Shown here: positions 49,408 to 59,751 of the stretch, in pieces
Numbering within the stretch: the first letter of the stretch is position 1
Layout of the letters: each line of letters starts with the position of its first letter
From: Cristatella mucedo
Lineage: Eukaryota > Bryozoa > Phylactolaemata > Cristatellidae
NCBI GenBank assembly: GCA_009760855.2
Contig: WPIO01000128.1
Span: 636,001-700,000, forward strand
Reading direction: 5' to 3'
Length of the DNA stretch: 64,000 nucleotides
The notes under the pieces: generated by a model
Databases searched by the model: none
What the model saw: the letters and a program-made list of their open reading frames with translations, nothing else
What the model was told of the DNA's origin: nothing
Position numbers and translations under genes: made by a program

Positions 49408-52400
49408 TGTATATAGCGTTGCTGCAGGTATGATTGGGGTTACGGACAATACAAGACAAATGTAAAGCGTCTAGAAAGAGATTGAGTTCTCTGAGGGCGC
49501 TTTATCAATTGCATTATTATTATTATTATTAAGGTGAACGAATGCTACTGACGGTACGGGAGGGAAAGGCACAAGGGATATAAACTAGAGGATACTAGTG
49601 AAACGGCGGCGCGTTTGATCAGCCAGCTCGTGACCGATGAAAAATTCGAGCTTTCTGAAATAAACCGACTAGCTGTGGATTGTATATTATTCCAAGGGTA
49701 TGCAACATAACGGCCCAGGTCATGCAGTGGCTATTGAGTTGAGCTCTGGGCGGTGAGCCGGACGGTAGTTGACCTGTATTCTCGTTTGGTACGGATCTTC
49801 AGAGAGGTAGAGGTTCTTCAGGTGTTACAGAATTCCAACGACGGAGTCGGTAAAGCGAGCCCCTTCTAAAAGCAGCTCTGCTGGCTAGCAAAAAGAGGAG
49901 ACAAACAGGCTGCTACAACCGTAGCGACTCGCCCAACGATCGTCGCGGTCAGCCTGCGCCGTGCCTGCTGGCTCCATCCCGCGACGGCAGCGAGGCCAAA
50001 TGTGAAACATTTCCTGTCTGTCTTCGGCCTCACCTCCGGCCTTCCTCGCCCCTTCCCTCCCCCAGCAAAGCCCGACAAAGCGCCTTCCGGGCGCGGCTGC
50101 CGGGCTGGGGGGGCTGGGGGGAGTAGGTTATGGACCGGATATGGAGACCGGCGCTAGAGATGCCGCTCGGGCTGCCTTTGGCGCTCGGCCGCCTCAAAGA
50201 GTTCGCCTCGACGGTGGCCATGCCGCAGTCAAGATGCTCGTTCACAATTTCACGCAAGCGCGGCCCACTCGCACCTAACCGCTGCTAGACGTAATTTTGC
50301 ATGATTTGCTCTGAAGGCAAAAATGGCTGACTGGCGAAATGAGCCCTCTACTTCTCTGGATCCACGAGCAGAGCCTCCTTCCGCGCAGAGCTTTAGAAGG
50401 TGAGAGGTTGAGTATTTTGAAAAGGGTACGCCCGCTCCTACGAAATAGCAGCCGCCGCCGTGGCAGTACGGCGGCGGCGGGCACGCTTAGCTAGCTGGAC
50501 AGAGTCTCTGTCTCACGTGGGAGGATTCTCGGAAAAATTACGCACTGGCTAGAAATACTCCGAGCGCGAATCTCCTTTCAATTGTTAATCCTTGATAGTC
50601 ACAGCAGTGTCAACAAGTATCTTTGAACGGACCATAAACATAAAACCTCATCAATACCCTTCTAAATCGTACCGCGGAGACGAGTTGACTCGGTTTCCGG
50701 TACTCCGCGCCTGCGCACTGATCACCTGGCTGCCATATTTTCTCTTAAGTATGAAGTGCAGCCGGAAATAGGTGCTGTAATAACAAGTTCACTTAGGCAA
50801 GGCTGCGTTCAGCAATAGCACTTTGATTCCGCCAACGCCATGCCGATCGCTGCGATAACGAAGGCGGGCTTTCGGCTCTTCCGCGGCGGAAGGCTAATTT
50901 CTCCAACACCCGCACATCGGAGAGCGTCGGCAGTGCTTTGAAGGGACGGACCGCTGTGCGACGCCTCCTATTTGTAGTCCTCGGACCGTCGGCCGCCCGA
51001 GTATTTGCGGCATTGCGAAATCTACGGGTCGCGCAGCCTCCGCTTCGTTGATTTTAGGCCCCGCCCGCGTCTCCAGAGAACCGTCCGGATCTGGGGCCTT
51101 CTGGGTCGTAATCGGTCGAGCGCACGTTCAAGCGCGTTCACCAGCTCGCACGCACGCACGCCATTTAGCAGTGCCTTACGCTCCGGCCAGGCGGCCTGCT
51201 TTCTGCCTGCAAGCGCCCAGAGCACTTCTCCGCTCGAGAGGCGCGGGCCTGTCGGTCTAACGGAGACCGGCGGCTGCGGCTTCGGCGGCGGAAGCAGCAG
51301 CGGCGGCGGCGGCGGTGCGTTGGCAGCTGCATTAGAGGCGGCAGCGGCAGGGGCGGCGGCAGGGGCGGCGGCTTCGGCCGCTACGGCAGCGGTGGGAAGC
51401 AGGGCACAGCACGACACTCGCGCGCGCGCGTCCGTGCCCCCGAACAGACAGCGCACGGGTCACGGCTATCGCCGCGACCGTCTGACCGAATTGTTATGTT
51501 TGCCGAGTCACTTGGTCACTGATTCAGCACAACGACCGAGCGCCTGCCCGCAGCTCGCCCCCCCCCCCCGCCGCCGCCGCAACGCGGCGTCTCCATTAGG
51601 TCGCGCGGCATCGGTCACTCACGCGAGCGCAGCGGCGGGCGACCGAATTCTCCCGGTCCGCGCTCGCGCGCGCGCGCGCGGACCGGGCGATTTCGCAATG
51701 CTGGCGTGTTTGCGGAGCGACGCGGCCCCGTTTCCCTTTAGCTAACCGGCGCTGGTCGATGCGCGCGCTCACATCATAACCCAATGAAAGACGCTGGCGT
51801 CGCACTTTGGCGACGCCAGCGTCGAGTTTCTCGGCGGGCAATGAGGTCCTGCGAACGGGTCCGCCTCATCCGCCGCTGCCGCGGCGGCCGAGAAAAGCCC
51901 ACACACAGTACGTACCCGGTCTCGCCAGTGCGGCGGCCTTGACCCAATGCAGCTCCTCGGCGCTCATATTCAGCCTCCGCAGCCGCGCGGCGTGCTGCTT
52001 AAGCGAGCGCAGACTGTTGTCCTGGACGTGCGCCGCGGCGACCGTGGCGTGCTCCGACCACCCAGCCGCCGCCGCCGCCGCCGCCGCAGCCGCCGGGCAG
52101 ACGCCGGAGTCGGCGGCGGCGCACGCCAGCTCGAGCGCAGCGCCGAGCGCCGGAGCTTGGCCGTGAGCAAGGTCAAGGACGAGCAGCTGACTCCACGATT
52201 CTTTCAGCAGCGCGACCTGGTCGACCTGACGCAGTCGGCCGAACGACTCGACGCCGTGCGCCCAGTTCGCGGCGTTCGCCATCGCGTGCACGACGGCACT
52301 CAGCGGGCTGCTCGCCAGATCGGCGTAGGGCGTCGGGCCGGGTAAAAGTGTGCGACGAAGCAGCCACGCATGCTCCACGTCAGCGGAGCGGTGGCGGCCG

Positions 52401-53634
52401 ACGCTTCCGGAAGCACGGTTCAACAGCGAGTCAACCGCGTGGCACTCGAGCTTGCAGCTGGGCGACGCACCGTAGCTTTGGGGACAGGCTGCGAATCTCT
52501 GTTGCACCCCTAAAAGCAAAGTAGAACGAAGCAAGGCCGAGTCTTGGCCTCGGAGCCATCAAGAGAGAGTTACACACGCGCCAGGCAGTCCTGAAGTCCG
52601 CGATTGCATCCGACAAACGAACCTAGCTGCTCGGATGCCGAGTCGACTAGCAGCACTTGTGTCAATCCCCATAGGTAAACTATCTTCGCGAGTCAAGACG
52701 CCCAGTTTTTAAATTTGTTAAGAATACCTCCGCTCCCCAGGGGCCGCCGAGGTAAAGCGTAGCGCATTAATCATCTCGCCATTACCATCGCGCACGTGCA
52801 CTGCGCTCCAAGAGAAGCAAATCTCGTTACAGACCATTGACGGGGCTGAAAGCTTGACTGATTAATTAAGGTAACTGAATTTTGTAGTTGCAGTCCGGAT
52901 AAGCACCTGAAAGATTACTCACAAGCATGACGCAAACGCTGCGAGGAACAGGTGGGTTATGAGCTTCGCTTTAAATATCGTCCGATCAGTCGACAGTGGC
53001 TACAGGCTTTGATTTCGTAGGAACTGAAAGCGTGGTGTACAGCGGATGTGAGACGCTGATTAGAGGCCTAGCTAACTAACCGTCTGGGGCTAAGAAGCGC
53101 GGGTAGGGGTGAGAGTGCGATGAGAGCTAGATAATAAACGGTTTACACACGCACGAAAGCTCGTTGAAATCGATTCGCCGTCGATTGGAGCCAGAGTGCA
53201 GGTCGGAGGTGAGTGCAATGTAACAGTTGCGACGCTCGCGCGGCAGACAAGGCTATCGGCCGAGCGGTGTTACGGCGGTCGTTACGGCGTTGGTGGATAG
53301 CTAAGAAGCGCGGGTAGGGGTGAGAGTGCGATAAGAGCTGGATAGCAAACGGTCTACACACGCCCGAAAGCACGTTGAAACCGATTCGCCGTCGATTGGT
53401 CGTTACGGCGTTGGTAGACCGCAAGCGGAGAGTTGCATGAGTGGCTAGAAGGCACACCGAAAGCGAATGGGCTCGCGCGGGGCGTTCCTTAGCTGGCTCT
53501 CAGCTGGCCAGGACTGAGATAGCCGCCGCCGCCGCCGCAGGTCCGCGACTTTCGGTGCAAACTCCGAGAGAAGCAGGCAGACAGACAGACAGACAGACAG
53601 AAGGACAGGCAGACAGGCAGACAGGCAGACAGGC

Positions 53635-53687
<53 letters not shown>

Positions 53688-53690
53688 GGC

Positions 53691-53723
<33 letters not shown>

Positions 53724-54026
53724 GGCAGACAGACAGGCAGGCAGACAAACAGGCAGGCAGACAGACAGGCAGACAGACAGACAGGCAGACAGACAGACAG
53801 ACAGACAGACAGGCAGACAGACAGGTAGACAGGCAGGCAGACAGACAGGCAGACAGACAGGTAGACAGGCAGGCAGACAGACAGGCAGACAGACAGGCAG
53901 ACAGACAGGCAGACAGACAGGCAGACAGACAGACAGGCAGACAGACAGACAGACAGACAGACAGACAGGCAGACAGACAGGCAGACAGACAGACAGGCAG
54001 ACAGACAGACAGACTGACAGACAGGC

Positions 54027-54063
<37 letters not shown>

Positions 54064-55171
54064 GGCAGACAGACAGACAGACAGACAGGCAGACAGACAG
54101 ACAGGCAGACAGACAGACAGGCAGGCAGACAAACAGTCAGACAGGCAGACAGACAGACAGACAGGCAGACAGACAGACAGACAGACAGGCAGACAGACAG
54201 GCAGACAAGCAGGCAGGCAGACAGACAGGCAGACAGACAGGCAGGCAGACAAACAGGTAGACAGACAGGCAGACAGACAGACAGACAGGCAGACAGACAG
54301 GCAGACAGGCAGGCAGACAGACAGACAGACAGGCAGGCAGACAGACAGGCAGGCAGACAGACAGACTGACAGGCAGGCAGGCAGACAGACAGGCAGACAG
54401 ACAGGCAGACAGACCGACAGACAGGCAGACAGACAGACAGACAGACAGGCAGACAGACAGACAGGCAGGCAGACAGACAGACAGACAGACAGGCAGACAG
54501 CCAGACAGACAGGCAGACAGACAGCCAGACAGACAGGCAGACAGACAGCCAGACAGACAGACAGACAGACAGAAGGAAAGGCAGACAGGCAGACAGGCAG
54601 ACAGAAGGACAGGCAGACAGGCAGACAGACTGACAGACAGGCAGACAGACAGACAGGCAGACAGACAGACAGGCAGACAGACAGGCAGACAGACAGGTAG
54701 ACAGGCAGGCAGACAGACAGACAGACAGACAGGCAGACAGGCAGACAGACAGACAGACAGACAGGCAGACAGACAGACAGACAGACAGGCAGACAGACAG
54801 GCAGACAGGCAGGCAGACAGACAGGCAGACAGACAGGCAGACAGGCAGGCAGACAGACAGGCAGACAGACAGGCAGACAGGCAGACAGACAGACAGACAG
54901 ACAGACAGGCAGACAGACAGGCAGACAGACAGGCAGACAGACAGGCAGACTCTCAAGCTGCTCGCTGCTTCCGTTGCCGCTGCGTTCGTTGTCGGTGGCT
55001 TCGAACGCTGCGATTTCGATCGCTTCAGCCTCGCCGGTTGGTTGGCCTCGCTAGGTTTTTCTAGCAGTTTCGGCATTTTCAGCAATTTCGGGATTGGGGG
55101 CGCGGTAGGCATTCGCCACGTAGTGTCTGTGCGAGTGCACAATCCGTTGCATGGAAACGCTATTCTAAAAC

Positions 55172-55228
<57 letters not shown>

Positions 55229-56150
55229 CGCCGTCTTTCGAGACGCTGTAAAAGCGAGGAGAAGAGGAGCGAGAGAAGCGGCATTAGCGCATCGGCTGCT
55301 AGTCGGCGAGAGGAGGAGAGGCGGCGGCGCTAGAATGGCACGTACAGCAGGCTAGCCGGAAGCAGCAGCTGGCCAGAAGAATGTCTGCTCGCGTTGAGTC
55401 GGAGAGGCGGAGCAATCCGGCGGATGCACTTAGGTGCGCGATGCAATGTATCTCTGTCTGTAACTCCGTACAGCTCTACAGACTAAGTGAGCATCATGTA
55501 AGAGAGCTTTCTTTAGCACGTCCGGACCGACCGACATGCCTTGTTTTGTAGAGACGCGCGCAGACTAGGTTCCTAGCGTGCATTTCCAGCGCGAGCGTCG
55601 GGGCGCGCGATCGCCTTGGCGCAAGTCGTTACCCGCGCGGCCGCAGGCAAGTTTCGCAAGCGGCCGCGCAGGGGCGCTGCTGCGGCTGCGCCACCGCTCG
55701 AGGAGGCCATTCGGCGGCGGCGGCGGACTCACCTTCGCGGCGCATGCCCTTCTCGAGACATCTGTCAAAGCGGCACGATTGGCACTGGTTGCGGCGGGCG
55801 CAGTCGACGACGCAGCGCCGATTGCCTCTGCACGCGTACACGGCGCGACGCCGCACGGATCGCTTGAAGAACGCCTTGCAGCCTTCGCAGCTCATCTGAC
55901 CGTAGTGTCGGCCGCTGCTCCTGTCGCCGCAGACGACGCACAGCTCGCCTCGCGGCGACGGCGGCGTGACGCCGCCGTCGCCGCCTCCGCGTCGGCTCGA
56001 GTCGAGCCCGTTTTTGAAGCTCGCGCCGACGGCCTCGTCTGCCGCGCGTGTCGGCTGCTCCGCCGGTTCGAAGGTCGGCGATCCGCACGAGTGCGGCTGC
56101 CGGAGCGCCGCCGCCGCCGCCGCCACACCGCCGCCGCCGGTCGGCTCCAT
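46337..56150 (-). CDS. COUP-TF-like (NR2F group) nuclear receptor, three coding exons
   Basis: Span of a minus-strand gene encoding a DNA-binding transcription factor of 446 residues, about the usual COUP-TF length or slightly longer. Residues 1-70 are a Gly/Ala/Ser-rich N-terminus. Residues 71-136 are the zinc-finger domain with all eight ligand cysteines (71, 74, 88, 91, 107, 113, 123, 126). Residues ~205-430 are the ligand-binding domain, with the signature [14 protein letters not shown] (235-248) and [11 protein letters not shown] (388-398). Both introns are phase 1 and rejoin in frame: Gly140 after the DNA-binding domain, Asp338 inside the ligand-binding domain. Known family features are the CEGCK P-box and the MRRE-VQ motif after finger 2. 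Oddities: P-box EGCKA rather than the EGCKS usual in COUP-TF, ten alanines at 279-288, a 20-residue Ser/Lys-rich insertion near 365-385 and a diverged AF-2 region. It may be a fast-evolving paralogue. The start Met is inferred. Confidence 0.9.
47135..47415 (+). mobile_element. LINE family 1 3' end, diverged
   Basis: Runs from GTGATCGTGCCTCTAGCTCG through AAAACCAGTAACTCATTCCG to AGTTCTTCTCCGAGGGTGCA and (ATT)n, in receptor intron 2. Confidence 0.75.
47714..47739 (+). repeat. Four G5 tracts, G-quadruplex motif
   Basis: GGGGG repeated four times with CA spacers. In intron 2 of the nuclear receptor, on the non-template (antisense to transcript) side. Confidence 0.85.
48393..48478 (-). mobile_element. 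LINE family 1 or SINE tail fragment
   Basis: (AAT)n-like start, GTATAGCACCTTCGGAGAAC, TTAATCTCTTTCTAGCCACT. Confidence 0.75.
49254..49411 (+). repeat. (TA)n microsatellite with a 35-bp insertion
   Basis: TA repeats interrupted at 49335-49369 by a non-repeat 35-bp segment that also occurs at 49889-49923. Confidence 0.95.
49455..49535 (+). mobile_element. LINE family 1 tail-only fragment
   Basis: AAATGTAAAGCGTCTAGAAA, GATTGAGTTCTCTGAGGGCG, then (ATT)n. Confidence 0.85.
49540..51000. other. Receptor intron 2, no exon recognised
   Basis: Only short shadow frames. It includes a 35-bp duplication at 49889-49923. Confidence 0.35.
51001..51760. other. GC-rich block in receptor intron 2
   Basis: CpG-dense with GCN/GGC repeats (51290-51390). 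Open in several frames (plus 246 codons, minus 144 codons) as expected from composition. None matches a receptor domain, and the exon 2-exon 3 join leaves no gap to fill. It might be an internal CpG island or an alternative first exon. Confidence 0.3.
51790..51823. repeat. Perfect hairpin, 14-bp arms
   Basis: GACGCTGGCGTCGC and its reverse complement with a 6-base loop, about 90 bases past the exon 2 donor in receptor intron 2. Confidence 0.95.
51916..52509 (-). CDS. Nuclear receptor coding exon 2: hinge and most of the ligand-binding domain
   Basis: Acceptor CTACTTTGCTTTTAG, donor CCGG|GTACGT; 594 bp, residues 140-337. The first residues, GVQQR, continue the MRRE-x-VQ motif of the DNA-binding domain extension. 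The helix 3-5 signature is at 222-253 (WAHGVES...[20 protein letters not shown]), aligned with the COUP-TF W-A-x-x-I..DQVALLRLTWSELFVL pattern. A run of ten alanines (279-288) replaces a loop between helices. The exon ends at [14 protein letters not shown], equivalent to the Y-x-x-LKAIVLF helix. Confidence 0.9.
53090..53398. repeat. Direct duplication, ~90-bp copies 211 bp apart
   Basis: CTAAGAAGCGCGGGTAGGGG begins at 53090 and 53301. Both continue through GAGAGTGCGAT and end at CGATTCGCCGTCGATTGG. Between them is a reversed LINE family 1 scrap (GAGTGCAGGTCGGAGGTGAG ... GGCAGACAAGGCTAT). Confidence 0.85.
53574..54950 (+). repeat. CAGA/CAGG tetranucleotide array, ~1.4 kb
   Basis: About 340 units drawn mainly from CAGA and CAGG, with rare CAAA, CTGA and CCGA variants. 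It reads open on both strands (419 and 576 codons), purely from its periodicity. Located in receptor intron 1. Confidence 0.97.
55176..55226 (+). repeat. (CT)n microsatellite
   Basis: About 25 CT units in receptor intron 1. Confidence 0.97.
55443..55530 (-). mobile_element. LINE family 2, 3'-tip fragment
   Basis: ATGTATCTCTGTCTGTAACT and the following tail, about 85 bp, in receptor intron 1 some 200 bp from the exon 1 donor. Confidence 0.75.
55733..56150 (-). CDS. Nuclear receptor coding exon 1: N-terminus and zinc fingers
   Basis: Encodes residues 1-139 plus one base. I take the ATG at 56150 because it lies just inside the end of the CT tract and starts non-repeat sequence (MEPTGGGG). The frame is open upstream to 56696, but only through Arg-Glu repeat translation and unrelated sequence. 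The zinc fingers read [15 protein letters not shown]...[14 protein letters not shown] and a second finger with C-X5-C-X9-C-X2-C spacing. The donor is GAAG|GTGAGT. Confidence 0.92.
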
Positions 56151-56189
56151 TCGCAGCGCCGCCGCGCACGACGGGGCCGCTCGCTGCCT

Positions 56190-56352
<163 letters not shown>

Positions 56353-56699
56353 CCCGGCGAGAGCGCCGGCGCGCGACGACCACGACTTGTCGCCTCGACG
56401 ACTTTATCAAACGACTCTGCCGAAAACGCGGTCGGCGCAAGAGAAATATCGCGCGCGCGAGCCGGCGCGCGGTTCGCGCGTTGGCTCGCTCGCGCGGCGA
56501 CCGCGTGACGCGGCGACCGCCTTTTGTCGGCGGCCACGTCCCGTGCGAGGAGTGTAAACAGAGCCGCAAATTGACCGACCACCGTCGACAGAGAGAGAGC
56601 GTCGCTGCTCGCTGCGGAGACTAGCGGGATCGGCAGCGGCAGACTTTGTAAATAGCCGCCCGGCGCGAGCGACTTATTCTCCGAAAGCACGCACACGCT

Positions 56700-57740
56700 C
56701 TGCCCAGAGCCACTCTGCCCGGAGTCGGCTTCAGCGGCCTAAGTGATTTCACTTCGTCGCCGCTTCGCGCGGCGCCGGAGAGCGAGGGAGCAGGAGAGAT
56801 CCGGCCGCGGTACGAGGGGGCGGCGGCGGCAGAGTTCAATTACGAGGACGCATTTCCTCCTGTCGGTCGCCGCTGAAAGCGCGCGCCCAAATGGAATTCT
56901 CTCGCCGTTTTACGCCGGCCGAGGCTTTCAGCTGGCGACCGCCTCGGCACGCTTCGGAGCGATTGGAACGATTGGCGGCGTCGGTGCGTCTCCTCGACCG
57001 GCTGCTCTCGCCTGCAAGCGGGCGCGATTGAGCTGTAGTGCATTTTGAGCGGCGCATGTACCCGCTGCCCGGAGTCGCTGCCGCGGAGTCGCCTTACGAC
57101 GAGGCAAGCCAAGGTAGAGGCACTGACATGCGGGCAAGGCTGAGGTCGACGACTAGAAGAAGAAGCCGTTAAAGCTTCGCTCTTCAATCCCTACGCGCTT
57201 GCGCACGCTTTTTCTCTCCGGCGCTCGACGTACGCCGCACGACCGAGGGCTCGCCGCAAAATGGCGAAAAGCAAATGCACGCCGACAAAATCGCTGGTTG
57301 ATCATCGACAAATTCATGCGCACAAATACTTGCCAATGAAATTGGTAAAGTAAAAAATTTATTCTGCTATATTAAATTTAGTTATAATAGTAAGTATAAT
57401 ACGTAGAGAATTTATATTTAAGATAACGTCGGAAATCGTAAAGTATTTGTTCGTGTTTTAAATAGCAATTAATTTGCGGCGCTCGATAGCTTTGAATACA
57501 ACTTTTTTTTTATCCATTTTCTGAAATCTGCCATTTACATCGCCGCTCAATCGCCGGCGCGGTTTTTTCGGCTCGTTTTTATCGGTGCGTATTTTAGGTC
57601 TGTCGCGATTTTGATGAGTTGTGATTACCGAGATAGGAGGCACAGCTGGCGCCCCGAAGCGCGGTCGTCGATAGCTCAAAGTGCCTCCTCGACATCGCCG
57701 GCTCGTCGCTCAGTGTCTAGGCGTCGAGGCAAAAAAGAGT
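56700..57740. other. Upstream region of the receptor gene, no gene recognised
   Basis: GC-rich up to about 57250, then AT-rich. Open frames here are compositional. Confidence 0.35.
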
Positions 57741-57747
57741 TGAGAGA

Positions 57748-58055
<308 letters not shown>

Positions 58056-58059
58056 GTGT

Positions 58060-59750
58060 GAAAGGGTTATAACCCGCCGCTTTCTGATTCACGAAGAGCG
58101 AGTATGACAACCTTTCCGCGTCTCTAGCAATGCAATTCGCTTGCGTTAACTCTACGGGCTAGGACGTGATCTCGCTCGCTAAGATGCCGCTCCACCGCTC
58201 CTCCTCCTCCGATACGTCTCGCAGTGTCTCCGCACGGCACACGCCGATAGCCAAATGGGAGCTGCAGAGAACGCGCCATCGTGCAAGGCGCAGCCGCTTC
58301 CGCTGACGGAGCAGACAACTCCCGGAGCGACACTGTCCGCAAGGTCGTCAGTAGGCGGCGGAAGTGCAAGTTGTTTCGTGAGCTGCGTGAAACATCCAGG
58401 TTAGTTAGCCTTCTTGCACACGAGCGCATTTCGCGCGTCGCTTGCGTCGGAGGAAAAGAAAAATAGGTGAAGGCCAGCTGATTGATTACGCAGCCTCGTC
58501 TCTTTGCCTGGCAGCAGACGAGCCTCCGCGGCTATCGGCGACGCTCAGGTGAGCGCTCGCTAGCGATCGTTACCGCGAGCCACGTGCTCCGGACTCGGAC
58601 CCCGGCGACGTCGTGGACAGTCTTAACTTTGAGCACCCCGCCTCTGCACTCAGACCCAGGAGTGGAAAGAAAATGCAGCGGAATTCAACGGAGGATTGCC
58701 TACCGCGGGTCATTGAGTGAGACCTACGGAACACTCACATCCCCACTGGGACACCGGATACCAGGTCGACGCACGAGCCCATTCACGAGCCGGACTGTGA
58801 CGTGCATGTCTTGCTCGTGTCCTGCTACGGTTTTATTCCGAGGAAGCTGACACAGACTGTTCTCCTAAAGTTTTGTTTCCTATAGCTCTTCTACCCTAGA
58901 GAGCGATAGTGAGGAAATTGCACGCTACTAGGATGGTAGGGAATGACCCGATGGGCGATGCACTTTCCTGTGAATTAAAATCCAAAGCGATTCCCCTTAT
59001 TTTACCCGCAGCTTCATTATCTGATTTTTGTATGAAGAGCTCATTAGTGTCCCATAATTAAGGACTCACTCAGGGAAATCAATTTCAATGGTTAAGTTGT
59101 CCACCATGGTTTTCAATGCAGGTAAGATGGCGTGCGCTCGACGATGCCAACGATGGTTGGTCAGTTGTCCAGTCTTGGCCAAAAAGTAGAACCGTACTCA
59201 GTGTAGTTAGGTTATATGCAGGCCTGTGCTGCTCCTCTGATAAACCGCTGGTGAACAGCTGTTGGGAGCATCAACGGGAGGGGCCGGTGCAGCAGCTGTG
59301 GTCCGCCGGTGATGTGGCGTGGACACAGGCCGGTAACCCAGGGGTGAACAGAGGATTCTCCATCAGGGTCGGTCGGTGCACAGCTGTGACCCACTTCGGG
59401 CGAATCATCCGGGTCGGCGAGGGCACAGCCGTGGTAGAGGAGAAGCGAGTCGAGTGATAGAGGCGAAGATGCGTCATGCGTCCCCCTGCTCCGTGCGTCG
59501 TGTAACAAACTGTTGATGTTGGTCATTGGCTGGCTCTCTGCGTGCGTGAACCAAACGACACTCAGCTTATGAGAATTAATTTAGCCTTCCCTCAATGTTG
59601 GACAACCCCCCCCCCCCAGTATTGGTGACGTACGTACCAACGACTGAAGACCGACGGTGAGTGAGCGCGAAAACGTTGCTTCAGATAATTCAGCTCATTA
59701 AATAATAGAGCAACTGAAATCGGTCGTTGCATAATCCCTCCGTGCTGACT
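58060..59750. other. Unassigned DNA
   Basis: Includes a 113-codon plus frame at 59116-59457 with a small internal repeat (GGGTCGGTCGGTGCACAGCT and GGGTCGGCGAGGGCACAGCC). I recognise no protein or repeat family. Confidence 0.3.
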
Positions 59751-59751
59751 A

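Noticed and set aside
51005-51745. 246-codon plus-strand frame overlapping a 144-codon minus frame
   Set aside because: A GC-rich, CpG-dense block with GCN/GGC repeats is open in many frames. There is no domain, and the frame crosses a receptor intron on the wrong strand.
53445-55175. 576-codon minus frame and 419-codon plus frame of Cys-Leu-Ser or Asp-Arg-Gln repeats
   Set aside because: They arise from the CAGA/CAGG array, which lacks stops in these frames. Length differs only by where the array ends.
59116-59457. 113-codon plus frame as a gene
   Set aside because: No recognisable domain, contains a small internal duplication, and no clear splice or promoter context.
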